This document shows, one piece after another, positions 33,565-44,790 of a stretch of 64,000 nucleotides of DNA. Source of the DNA: Margaritifera margaritifera (taxonomy: Eukaryota; Mollusca; Bivalvia; Unionida; Margaritiferidae); NCBI GenBank assembly GCA_029931535.1, contig JAQPZY010001295.1:1364001-1428000 (forward strand). The letters run 5' to 3'. Position 1 is the stretch's first letter. Each line of letters starts with the position of its first letter. Below the pieces are notes generated by a model. That model was not told the origin of the DNA. It worked only from the letters and a program-made list of their open reading frames with translations, and did no database searches. Position numbers and translations under genes: made by a program.

Positions 33565-34250
33565 TAATTGTCCGTACCGCTGTGATTTTCAGTTTCTGAC
33601 AAACGTGGTCGATCCATCAACGATTGTAATTCTTGTTGTAAGCGCGACGTCTCGGTGAGATTAAGATTCGGAGGAAAATGTGGTATCCTTTGTTCGTAAC
33701 AACGATGGAGTTCCGTCCATCGTTTGTAAGGAACCAAAGTTAATTTTCGTCCTTCCCTAATAATCAACGGCATAAGTGTGATGTCTTTCCAGAAAAGTGT
33801 TTCCGTTTTATCTTCTTCATCATCTTCTCATCACTCCTAAAAAAGGTCCAGTAATCAATCTTCACAAAGGAGCAGCCATTTTTAACAACAGTCCTATTAG
33901 CATAGGTAGAAATCCTCTTCGTTGAACGAGCAATTTTTTCTTTTGACTGATTGCATCTTCTTTTTAACCATCTGGCCAAGAACGTGACGCTGTCGTCCTA
34001 ATTGCTGCTTCTGTATCTTGATCAAAGGCACTGTTTCTTTCAAAACGTTTAAACAACATTCACACATGGTATCGATGATTTCTTTAGGTGCTTTTTGAAT
34101 GATTTGTTTTTGCATCGGAACATTGGATTTGGTAAGTACTGGCAAAACATCCCAATGTTTAGTTAAACGAAGACAGAGAGATTTTTTTTCTCTTTTGGAA
34201 TAAGGTATCTTTGGACGTGGACAATGATGATGGTGTGAACTTTGTGACAT
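33564..34250 (-). pseudogene. Conserved small Polinton proteins
   Basis: The first piece (34250-33897) carries IIDTMCECCLNVLKETVPL and RQRHVLGQMVKKK. This is recognisable as the small basic protein with a Cys pair, LKGxVPLTxxQKxxLxRHxxxL, that precedes the integrase in F54H12-type Polintons. The second (33773-33564) reads LTLVPYKRWTELHR, the short K-M-V-LVPY-type frame that usually follows. Both are interrupted. Their biochemical roles are unknown. Confidence 0.6.
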
Positions 34251-34599
34251 CTTTGGTTCGTGAGGAAAAAACTGAAGTGAATCTTATCCAACACTTCTTT
34301 TTATACTGGAATTCGTCTCCACTGATTGTCAGGACGTCGTACCAACTTGACTTTAGGTAGCACTGGTGTTTGGAACGGTGTAAATCTTTCCAGTTGTTGT
34401 TTGGATAAATCCAGCAAACGTTGCAACACACCTATTCCGTCTTGTCCTTTTTTCTTAGGATATGCCACTTTCTTGGCTGACGCAGCAACAACTAGAGCAG
34501 TAGAAGACGTCGATGATGTAGAAGTTTATTTAGAAATGGGTTCAAATTTTTTCTTTAAATTATGAAACACTGGTCTTAAATCAAGTTTAGCTGGCATCA

Positions 34600-35215
34600 T
34601 CATTCACGGAGGAGAAGTAGAAGAAGTGGAAGGAGAGACAGTCACCGAGCGAGGTGGTCTTGAGTACTTGAGCGTTCTAGCAGCAGTACCTCTCTTTCTT
34701 AAAGGAGACGTTTTCTTTGGGGATTTCTTCTTCTTTTTCTTAGAGTGCTGCACCTCTCTTCATTTTGGTCTGTCTTCTATGTCGTATGGCCCTTTTAGCA
34801 TTAGAATCCCTTTTCAAAGTGAACTAATAATGACAACTCCTAATGATCCATTTCCATCTGGTTTCACGATGGTCTGTTGTTTTGGTTTGAGTATCCATTC
34901 TTGTTTCAGCCAGTTTTGACAAAGCTACTTTATGTTTTTCAAAAAATATGTTTTGTTTGATGTGGTATGTGAATGATGCCTTGTTGTAACTGACGTGCTA
35001 CTGAAATAAACCATCGAAGGACTTCTTTGAGACTAGCTTCTAAATAATGTGAACGCACTTGTGCATTTTTTTCTTTGCGACTGATGGCACACAGTGCATG
35101 AATCAGTTTGGTCGGAGGATGAGATTGAAACGAAGTCATGCTGAATGCTTTCAGAGAATAAGAAGTGAATAGTAGGTATAAATTGCCAATTCATGGGCCG
35201 GCATCTTGGCGGCAT
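34600..35215 (-). pseudogene. Basic Polinton 2 left-end frames
   Basis: Minus-strand frames include KKSPKKTSPLRKRGTAAR near 34735-34680, a Lys/Arg/Ser/Pro-rich stretch resembling DNA-condensing core proteins, and a 66-codon frame at 35139-34939 with LIHALCAISRKEKN. Not recognised further. They form the upstream end of element 2. Confidence 0.4.
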
Positions 35216-35794
35216 ATAGGGATTTTAGGTCATAAAGTGTAATGTAATCAGCCAGGATGGAATTTGGGTGGCATTAGGTGTGAAGTCCTCAGATCATGTA
35301 AGGTTAGCCACGTGCCTATCAGGCGTCTTTCAATGAGTGGTTATGCACATTAAGTTCCTAGTATCTGTCATTCAAAGTTTGTACAGAGTGAAGGAATTTT
35401 CATGACTTGGTGCCTGTGGTACATGTATCGTGTATTTTACTTTAGTTTTTTATATTATATTTGCCATGGCTCAAAAACAACCCGGCCCTGTTAAGTTTAG
35501 TTTAGATATTTGCGATGAAGGAATATGTGGTATAAATGGTCACTTGAACAGCGTGAAATCACCTGTATTTTGAATGGGATATATTCTTTGGTTGTAAAAA
35601 AATGGCAAAATTGTTTCATGATCGTTATTTGAGACGGATTGAAATCTATAAAAAAAACCTGATATAGTTGAAGCAAGTTGTTATTTAAACGTGAGTGTGC
35701 AACTTTTAAAATCATTTTTTGAGGGAAACTTAATAGAAGATGAATCTGGAAGTTGATTCTGATTATGTTACTATGCATTGTATAAAATGTTTCC

Positions 35795-36230
35795 AGTTTT
35801 GCTCCAGATGATATGATATTTTGTGAAGATAGACTTCTTAGTTTTATAAACTGGCCAAAACAACTAACAATAGACAAGTATTCCTTGGCAAATGATGGCT
35901 TTTACTACACAGGGCAAGGGGATTGTATAACATGTTTTGCTCGCAACGTAAAGCTTATTTATTGGGAGAAATACGACGAACCATTGGCAGAACATACAGG
36001 GTCGTCACCGAATTGTGTTTACTTAAAAATGATTGGTCATGGGGAATTGTAGAGCAACGAAAAGTCAGACTTGAAAAAGAAAGATAGCACACAGCGTATG
36101 AGCAGCTTAAAGCAAGTTCTAAATCTAACTTTAATTTTCAATATGGAAATTTTTTCGATCGAATTTAAGAATGGAAATCTCCAGCACCACTTTTGCTGAT
36201 GACATGAAGGCAGAATGTTTAACAGCATTT
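35795..36230 (+). pseudogene. BIR-domain (IAP-type) gene remnant
   Basis: The BIR pattern is clear: RLLSFINWP near 35828-35855, GFYYTGQGD near 35898-35924, then CITCFAR, a tryptophan in LIYWEKYDEP, EHTGSSPNC near 35991-36017. BIR domains bind zinc through two cysteines, a histidine and a third cysteine and typically mediate caspase or IAP partner binding. Here the second zinc cysteine reads arginine. The first 80 codons are open (35813-36052). Coding sense then continues in another frame (EQRKVRLEKER) with stops at about 36085 and 36167. The exon may start near a TTTCCAG/CTCCAG acceptor at 35795-35806. Confidence 0.75.
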
Positions 36231-36234
36231 TTGG

Positions 36235-36600
36235 ACTAAATGTGTTAGATCATCTTCAAAGTGTTACAGTGGCGAATTGTTATTGATCTAAATTAAGTGA
36301 GTTCAATGGTTTGCAACATGAATGCATGACTCTCATCCCTAGAAGTAGACTGAAGAAATATGTTCGTCAGATTTTGGAAACAGTGGATGTAAATAAAACG
36401 TACTTAAAGAATTTTTGGACTACACGTGTTAGATCATTTTCAGTGTTACAGTCGCGAATTGTAATTGATGTAAATTAAGTGATTTTAATGTTTTGCAACA
36501 TGAATGCAAGACTCTTATCCCTAGCAGTAGACTGAAGAAATATGTTCTTCAGATTTTAGAAGCAGTGGATGTAAAAAAAAAACGAACTTAAAGAATTTGA
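36235..36600 (+). repeat. Tandem duplication of about 180 bp in the BIR gene tail
   Basis: TTTTTGGACTAMAYGTGTTAGATC recurs near 36226 and 36410, and AGTAGACTGAAGAAATATGTTC near 36345 and 36527. The units are about 180 bp and roughly 85-90% alike. The first unit is open in one frame (GLQHECMTLIPRSRLKKYV, then QILETVDVNKTYLK), so it looks like a duplicated coding exon segment that was later disrupted in unit two. Confidence 0.75.
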
Positions 36601-36862
36601 GGAATATGTTACCAAGAATGATATTTATCACAACCAATTAGAAAGCTACAAAGAAATTCTTTTCAGATGAGTTGAGAAATAAAATGTTACAAAGTCAAGA
36701 ATAGGAGGAGCATATTCTAAAACTAGCGTTTCATATGTTTTATTTTGAAAGTTCATACGTGGAAGGAATGATATCAGATTACCGAAGTAGGCAGAGACCA
36801 TCACGGGCGGAGCAAAACCCTTGGTCTGTGTCATGTGTGTTTATATAGTTTGGCTTTAATAG

Positions 36863-36973
36863 TCTTCCGGATCAGTGAAATTTAGAACAATTTAGGAATA
36901 TTAAGGATATTCTATACTGTACGTTATTTTAATTCTTTCACTTTGATTGTTTGTTGAAATTACCCATAGTCTT

Positions 36974-36985
<12 letters not shown>
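36863..36985 (+). repeat. Partial copy of the LTR-like repeat
   Basis: CTTCCGGATCAGTGAA, GAACAATTTAGGA, TTAAGGATATTCTA and TTCTTTCACTTTGATTGTTT match 50583-50695 in order on the same strand. Only the 3' part is present, ending in an (AT)n tract. Confidence 0.75.
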
Positions 36986-37023
<38 letters not shown>

Positions 37024-37067
37024 GTATATATATATATACAGTACTCTCTCTCTCTCTCTCTCTCTCC
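36978..37067. repeat. (TA)n and (CT)n microsatellites
   Basis: TA tract about 36978-37040, CT tract about 37044-37067. Confidence 0.97.
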
Positions 37068-38793
37068 AATATTTAATGTATTACATGTATGTGTCTCCAT
37101 TTTTTATTTTTACAAAAAACAAAAGAAACAAAATAGACTTAGTGCTTAAACTTGAGATTCTTGATCGAAATATTTCAAGAATATAGGACATCGAAAGCTG
37201 AGCATCACTCTGAATAAAGTTACAATAATAGAAATGTTCAGATTTTCTTCAAAAATGTTGTTTCTTTTTTCGCCTACGAAAATTTATGAAAATTGCAAGC
37301 AGCATATATTTTATGCGGGATATTGGCTTGAGTTAGAGTTCGAGAGTTTAAGATATTGAGATTGTATGTATACTGTCAGACAATCAAAAGACAGTGTAGT
37401 CTTTCGTGATTGGTTTACGCCAAATCCATTTGTAATGTCAAGTTGTTTTTTTTTTATATAATAACCTTGCCTGCTTTTCATACACTGTAAAATTGGAAAT
37501 CCGATGACGAGTCAATAGCTATATGTGGTCTGAATCTTATGAAAACACTCAATAAAACAACAATAATACATATGTTACCATGGAAATAGTTTTTTTTTCA
37601 CGTGTAAATTTTTATATAAAGATATCTTGATATATTTTCTGGAATATATGTTCTTGCTTTTAGTTGGGTTTTTTTTTTTTTTTTTTTTTTTTGGGGGGGG
37701 GGGGGGTTACCAAACTATTTGAGAAAAAGTGGTAAAAATGTCTATTATTCGGAAAGTCGCTGCGAAGGTCTGGAAAAGCTTCAAAGATTTGCAGTTCAAT
37801 AGAAAGATTCTAGGAGAACAATAGGCCCTCTGCAACGAAAATACATCTCTCTCGAGAACAGAATATATGCCACATGTTATAACAATAGAACGAGGGTATT
37901 TTGTGATTTATTGTATGAAAATGAGGACAGAAATACCACTTCAACCAATCAGGGCTAGCAAAAAGTCTAAGTTTCATCGTCAGCTAATCAAAAACGATGT
38001 TAAAAAGTGAAGCTTCTTGCGGTTTTTTTAATACAAATCACAAGCTCAAAATCACATTAAAAACAAATTAAAAATACAAAAGCCAAAACTTCAGAGGTAA
38101 GCTGATGCACGTCCACCTATAAACCGTTAGGCACGCAGATAAATAAATAAAATTGAATATGAAATTGGAACCATTAAATCTACTCTTTCCTAAATCTGAA
38201 AGGTAACCTCTTTCATCGGACTTTAAGATTATCATTGTATTGAAGTCGAATAATCTGTGGCTGCGTTCGTTCAGACAATCACTGTTAATAATGGCGATGG
38301 GAGAAAAGTCTAATCAATTGCCTGCACTGTTTAGTTATTTTGATCATTGTGGGCACAATCACGGATTGATGGGATTCCACTATATTTTCTAGATTTTAAA
38401 ACTACATTTTAATGACCAAAAAGAATAAATATTATTTTCTATTAGAAGATATTCATCAAGTCAAAACTGTCGAGTACACAGATCTGAATTAACATCAGAA
38501 ACTTGGGAAGAAAAATTCCACTGAAGAAACTGTTAGCAAATCAACTGACCATCTAGCACCCCACACCCTTCCCCGTTGATGATTGTTTTCCCTAGCTACA
38601 ATAACGAAACAGCATTAGTGATTTTTTTCAATATATGTGATCGTTTAATAATTAATTCTTCCTTCAGGTAAGTAACAGATCCACATTACACAGAATAAGT
38701 TCCAACCGTTGGCAGACTTCTTGTGTAAAAGAAACTTTTTAGACTTTTCATTCAAGTATAGGAGTTGTCAGAACGATTTCATCGTATATCTTA

Positions 38794-38796
<3 letters not shown>
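37068..38796. other. Intergenic sequence with a short LINE-like fragment
   Basis: TAAACTTGAGATTCTTGATC through ATATTTCAAGAATATAGGACATC (about 37147-37190) matches 25696-25741, so it is a small piece of the same Tx1-like LINE. A T-run followed by 14 G lies at about 37670-37706. Otherwise featureless. Confidence 0.6.

Positions 38797-38876
<80 letters not shown>
38797..38876. repeat. (AT)n microsatellite
   Basis: About 80 bp of pure AT. Confidence 0.98.
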
Positions 38877-38882
<6 letters not shown>

Positions 38883-39036
38883 CAGTGCAAGCAGGTTCTC
38901 CCGGGCGGAGGAGGTGGGGGAGGGAGCTTGGAAAATTCTTTGTAGATTTTGTTTTGGTATTGGAAAATGACTTTCAAGATTTAGTCGTGGATAATACATT
39001 TGTTATGTCTTTGAATGTTTCACACGTGAAGGTCCC

Positions 39037-40139
39037 TTAACCAAATCCTGGAAACCGTTGATGGTGCATTGGGCCAAACATCGGATGTCCGAATGCTTGC
39101 ATTGGTTGTCCGAAAGGCTGCATCCCCATTGGTTGTCCGAATCTTCCAAATGATGTAGGTTGTTGCGGAAATATGCCAGTCATTCCCTGTACTGCTCCAC
39201 CTGTCAAGCCAGAGAAAAGCTGCCCTGTTAAGTTGTTCAACACATCATTAGAATTGCTGTTTCTGTTAGAGTCTGGGTTCTGTTGACTGTTGTGGCTGTG
39301 TGGAAGCAATGCCCCGAGAAGCGCCTGTGTGGGATTTGTTGCTACTCCGGGCGACATAGCTTGCAATAGGGCACCAGTTAAAGGGTCAACTCCCCTACCC
39401 CAATTCAACATCGATCCGAATAAACCACCGATAATGGACGTTGTTCTTGCAACCGCATCAGATTGTCGATTGTCTTGCTTTGGTGGCGGTAGCGGTCGTG
39501 GTGTTGTTGTAGTCGTTGTCGTTGTAGTAGTAGTTGTAGTTCTTCGCCTGCGCCTTTGACCTGGTCTGGAGGGTCTTTGGCTTCCAGGGTCAACCGGCTT
39601 CAAATCGGCAGCACCTAGCACTGAGCCATGTGGATCTATTGCGAGGTCATTGAAACTTGGATCTATTGGCCCAAACTCTGACAAACCTGGTGCACCTAAA
39701 TTCCCTAAATTCGAGTTAGATCTGCCTGCACTGACAGAAGTTCCAGAGCTTCCGAATGGGGGTAAATTTCCTGTATCTGGCCCTAAGTCTATTATAGGAG
39801 TTTCAAATAAAGAATCTGAAGAAGAACCACTATTTCCTGTCGTATCCACGGGAGGAATACGCTGCTTACCGTTACCGGTTGCATGAGACTGTGCGTTTTT
39901 ACTTCCGCTGTCAAGCTTGCCGCCGCTAGATAAAACAGCAAGTGGATCCTCTGGTAAAATATCTGGCTCTCGATTTCGAGACGCAGGTTCGTTGAACCAT
40001 ACATTTGGTTGTCCGCTAGCGCTTGGTGCGCCATTTGGTTGGACGCGCTGTAGGTTCATACCTCCAAGTAAGTCTCTAATAAGTCCATCAGTATTCCTAT
40101 TGTTGCCGTTAACTGGATTTCCTTGACTGGAAACCGGGT
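39037..40139 (-). CDS. 3' terminal exon of a low-complexity, probably secreted host protein
   Basis: The best candidate for a normal host gene. The minus-strand frame is open for 366 codons from a splice-acceptor-like site (polypyrimidine then TTTCAG, ending at plus 40140) to TAA at 39037-39039. The exon starts in phase 2 with PVSSQGNPVNGNN; an internal ATG at 40059 is probably not the start. Composition is Gly, Pro, Ser, Asn, Gln-rich. A basic RRRRR run is followed by about 13 threonines and PRPLPPP near residues 195-215 of the exon. The C-terminus is Met/Phe/Gly/Pro-rich (GRFGQPMGMQPFGQPM). Such threonine tracts and F-G-Q-P-M repeats suit extracellular or matrix proteins. No signal peptide is visible because upstream exons were not found. 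Not identified by name. Confidence 0.65.
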
Positions 40140-40145
40140 CTGAAA

Positions 40146-41256
40146 TAAAAGAAAATGTTGTGCATTATATATCGTCCTGCAAGAATTTCATTATTTTAGA
40201 ATATTAAATTTGTATGCCTGAACAATCATAGCCATCTTAACAACTTTCATTTCTCCTCCTTCTACTCTTTTAGGCCATTAGATTGTGCATTTCTCACAAC
40301 AACAACAAAAAAAAAAAGAAAAAAAAAGAAACCAGTTATGCAATAATTAATTTGTCGTGTCAGTGAAGGTTTTTCCCGGTTGAATTTTATATCTTTGGGT
40401 CCTTCCCAACAGAATCGTTTTCAAATAAACTTCATAAACTTCAAATGTGCATAAACAATAAATCAGTTTGTTTATTCTACATTTATAGTTTTCTCTTCAT
40501 ATTACACAGGAAACTTTTTTTACGTGGGTATCAATTTTCGGTTTTTTTTTGTTAAAACATCATATTGGTTTCCTATTTCTTTCACATGACCAACTACAGT
40601 CATTGGCATCACGGCTACTTTAAAATAATAAAAAAAAATATTGTAATAATGTTTATTTATGATTTAATAGAAGGGGTGACAATTTTTCTTGAGAAAAAAA
40701 AAATGACAAAGCTATAAATATATGAATTTGCACATGCTATATAGTGAAAACCAGATATATTTCAGATTCCAATTAGTGAAGATTACTGGGGTAATAAGGT
40801 ATTAATTCACTCGCGGCTTGCAATTTGATTGTAAATTGGTCCGCCTGGATTACCTGCTAAATGTAATTGATTGATAGTTGTTTATAGATCTGTTCACCGT
40901 GTATATAAGCAGTCGTTTTTTTAACAGACGCTATGTACGATAAAATACCAACTGAATTATTTTTTACTAATACATTAGACTGCTAAGAGATATTTTTTTA
41001 AATTTTATGGTAATCTCCTCACGATTGTTTTCGGGTTTTTTTCAAAATATATTTTAATTTAAATTTGTTTATGAAACGATTTGTACTTGTAACATAAATG
41101 TTCAAGCAGAACGTTTAATGCGCAGTATTTTTTTAAAAATTTTTATATAAAAAAAATTCTTTTCGTTTTGTTTTCTTTTCTAAATTAAGTTAACTGTTGA
41201 AATTAAGTACCCTTTCCTTCAAAAGTTGTCATCCTACCGACAACATGCTGCAAAAA
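40146..41256 (-). other. Probable intron or upstream region of the 39-kb gene
   Basis: AT-rich sequence with homopolymer runs, beginning at the splice acceptor of the downstream exon. No further exon can be identified with confidence. Confidence 0.45.
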
Positions 41257-42054
41257 AATAAAACTTTGAGGTCCTTGGAACACAAAAATGAAACCTTGAG
41301 GTCTTTGGAACACAAAAATGAATAGGGGTGAAACGATACACCTCTGCCATTCATCGATACGATTCTCGATACACAGCCTGCGATACGATACATGATCGAT
41401 ACACATATCAACTTGATGGTCTTTTCATCTTTAGAATGTCTGTCAAAGGTAGGGTGGTGCCATTTTTTATTTTTATTTATTTATTTTTTTCTTGTGTTGA
41501 CATTTGGGTGTATTTCCAGTATGCAGATTACAGACAAACATAGATTCATCATTTGTTCATTTGCCATTCTTATCCTTGACAAGATTTGTAAAAAAATACT
41601 TCTAAACAGACTAGCTGTTAGTGATTTTTATTCACCCTTTTAGGCCATTTCAGGCTGCTCCATTCGATCATGTGCATGACTCATCCTGGTCGCCACGCCC
41701 TTTGTTTTACATTGAATGAATGTTTTTAAATCATCTTATTGCCAGTTTCATGTCTTCACTTAAATTTGGAATAGATTACGGTGTTATCTTCAAAACAGAA
41801 GAAACAGTGCAATTTCTTTGTGCAAGGAAATTCTTAGCTATAACAAATCCGAGTGTTGGAGCGGAGATGACTAATACTAATTGCCAAATCCTTCACATTG
41901 TACTTCCTACAGATGTAAATCAACTGCCGCGGCCACAAACATTTGTTTCTGTCAGTGAAAAAGGAAATTATTGACAACACCCACTCCCTTTCTACAAATT
42001 GACGAGGTGGCTATAACTCGTGCGGTTTGGAATCTGCCCCTTTGCCGATTCTGT

Positions 42055-42094
<40 letters not shown>

Positions 42095-42950
42095 CTTTAT
42101 CCCATCGGCAGGTTTGGTCGCTGATTACATATATCAACGTAAAAGGAGATATTCCAAACTTATTCCCCATGCACGATTTAAGTACTTTACACATATGATT
42201 TAATAGTCACATTTGTGTGAAGTTTCTATGTTGCTTTGTATCTATTTGGATAGAGTTTGGATGTCAATATTTCCGGTATGTCACTCAGTGAACACACTAA
42301 AGTTAGTTATGATTGGTGGTTATTGTTTTACCCTTGACTTGAACAAACAATAATCACTAATTACAACTGCATGTAACACTGCGTGACACACCGGATGTGT
42401 AGCCTTCAATTCGATCCAAGTAGACAAGATGCGATGCAACAGATAAATTTCGCGTAAAAGTGGTTATTAAATGATCTGTAAAGTACTTAAATCATACATA
42501 GGGAAGAAATCTGCAATGTCTTCTTTCCGTTGATATATGTTATCAGTGGCCGAAGATGCAGACGAGATAAACTAATTAGCATGGAATTGGGGCGGGGGAA
42601 GGGGGCATATTTCGAACCACGTGAATTAGTCACGTTGTGTTAATTTGTAGATGGCGAGTGGGTGTTGTCAATTGCTTTTATTTTTTATTGACGGAAATGA
42701 GTGCATGTACTTGCTACGGCTGTCTGAGATGAATTCTCAATTTAAAGAATGAAAAGGCAAATGACTAATAATCATTCACGACTGTTGAAGATCAAAGAAA
42801 CTTGCATGGAGTAAGTATCGTTTTGTATCGATTTTTCCCCTCTTGAATCGATATGGGTATCGATATATAAAAAGTATCGGTACATCGATATATCGATTAA
42901 TAGTTTCACCCCTGAAAATGAAACCTTGAAGTCCTTCGAAGACAAAATAG
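41257..42950. repeat. 30-bp tandem repeat split by the hAT insertion
   Basis: Units with AAAATGAAACCTTGAGGTC and TTGGAACACA recur near 41257, 41286 and 41315, and again right after the transposon at 42915. The transposon therefore landed inside a short minisatellite. Confidence 0.8.
41323..42914. mobile_element. Non-autonomous hAT-like DNA transposon, copy 2
   Basis: The 5' end TAGGGGTGAAACGATACACC (41323) and the 3' end GTTTCACCCCTG (to 42914) are inverted repeats. The flanks AAAATGAA at 41315-41322 and 42915-42922 are a perfect 8-bp target duplication, the hallmark of hAT transposition. The length is 1592 bp with no transposase gene. It is closely similar to 8929-10188 over shared parts, with about 300 extra bases at roughly 41560-41860 and a long poly(T) at 42057-42095. 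Confidence 0.92.
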
Positions 42951-44790
42951 TTTTTATACCTTTTAACATTTCACTGGTTTATATTTCTTTATAAATGAAA
43001 AGGACGACATTTATTCCATTCATTAAAAATGTCTAAAGAGTACAACTCTCTTTGTTGGAATAAGTGATATGGAATCCTCGAAGACAGATATTCTGATTTC
43101 AGGTACTCGCAGGCGTGTGTGTACCATGGGCCTTCGTGTTTCTTGTTTAAAAATGTCCGCTTTCGAAAGAGCAATGCTTACGTCGCGCTTTGAAATGACG
43201 TCATACATGTGACAGATCCAGGACATCAAATCAGTCAATCAGTTGGATTTTTTTTATCCACATAAATTGTATGCGTCTTAAGGGGATTGAAAAACAAAAT
43301 GAGTGCATTTTTCGCCATAATATATTTTCTCTTCATAAAATTATAAAACAGCAAGTTTTGAACATGAATTAAATTCTGATGGTAAATGTTACAATAATAC
43401 ATAATTAATATGAGTCAGAGTATTATTAATTAAAAGAAAAAGTAAGAGATGCTTATCTCGTAGTTTACTGCAAAGATTTTTTTAATAAAAGCATTTTCAG
43501 TTTCCTTTACAAGTTCACTTCCTGATAATCACTGATGACATTCATTGTGATTATTAACTTTCACACTTTGCAGGCTCTCAATAGTTTTCTGGTCCAGACT
43601 TCCCCTCAAATCACTCAGTATTTTTCAAAGAATGGAGAATATCCTCTCCATATCAGCACTGGAATATGGCAATTACAGCACTTTTGATCCAGTCTCAAAT
43701 AAGGTCTTTAAAGTGTGTGTGTTACAGAACAATTATTTGCTCCTATGCGACGATGTTGTATATGCCTGGTGACATTATTTCCCCACCCATACACTATCTC
43801 AAAATCCACTTTGCCTGAAATAAACAGAGCAAACTCAGGACCTGTGCTACTCGCCTGTACCCACTTAAACTCTGATTTACAAGCAGTGATTAACTTGTTG
43901 TAATATTTCTTCGCGGATTTTTTTCTTTTCTTTTTTCTTTCTTTTTTTTTTTTTTTTTTTTTGCATTTGGAGAAAGCGTACATTTCGGCATTTAGACATG
44001 AACTGACAAAAACAACAAAAGAACAGCCCCTAAAACAGCCTCTTCAAACATCTTGAAGAACAAAATAACAATTTAAGAAGATAAAAAATCAAAATGCTTA
44101 GAGACCGACCATTTAATTTTCGAAGGGGTGGAGATATTGTGGCTCTCTCTAGTTGAAAGAAAAAATAACTTATCTTGATGGTCGGTCTCTCCTTATTATC
44201 TCACCTGCGCCAAAGGTCGGCCGATTTTTAAGACGCACAAGCCATCATGGACCACCTTTGATCCGTGTCTTACTTATGCTACTTCAATAAATATCTCGCA
44301 TTTGTCCTTTAAGCTCTCCATATTACAACCATCGGATAATCAATTTACAGCTTTTTGTTTGCACATGTCAATCTTAAGCGAATTACTCAGCACACATCAT
44401 TGCACGGGACGCTGCACTGATGAAACCAGTCCTCAGTCAACTGGTTGTGACTGGTACCTGTAATGTGTGGATAGACCGTGTAAAAATACCGTCTCTTTTT
44501 CTTTATTTTTTTATATTTTTTTTAAAAAATCTTTTAATTTTCAGAAGCGATAGATTGCAGCATTTGTCTTTTTATATACAACATACTCAGGCAGGTTGTT
44601 CACCACTACCAATTCGTTCAAAATAATCATCATTGAAAGACTGTTTTCCTAAGTTACTCATCCAACGATTCATTTGTATTAATTAATTGCATTTCTATGT
44701 CAGTTGTAACTGATGTTCTGTGCCATTGCTGAGTTGTTGGTACAAACAGACCAACAGCTTCTTGAGCTGTTCTTCTAGTTTCATTTTGGT
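42951..44790. other. Intergenic sequence, nothing recognised
   Basis: AT-rich with a T-run at about 43940-43963. Small frames on both strands (such as 43023-43238 minus) lack any family signal. Confidence 0.5.

Larger units (their letters stand above)
29460..35215 (-). mobile_element. Decayed Polinton/Maverick element 2
   Basis: All recognisable genes read on the minus strand from 35.2 kb downwards: small basic proteins, a conserved small protein, an rve-type integrase, a penton-like protein, a minor capsid protein and a major capsid protein cut off near 29470. This is the F54H12.2/F54H12.3-type Polinton gene set known from C. elegans and many invertebrates. No polymerase, ATPase or protease was found. 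Terminal inverted repeats were not seen. Frameshifts are common. Confidence 0.85.
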
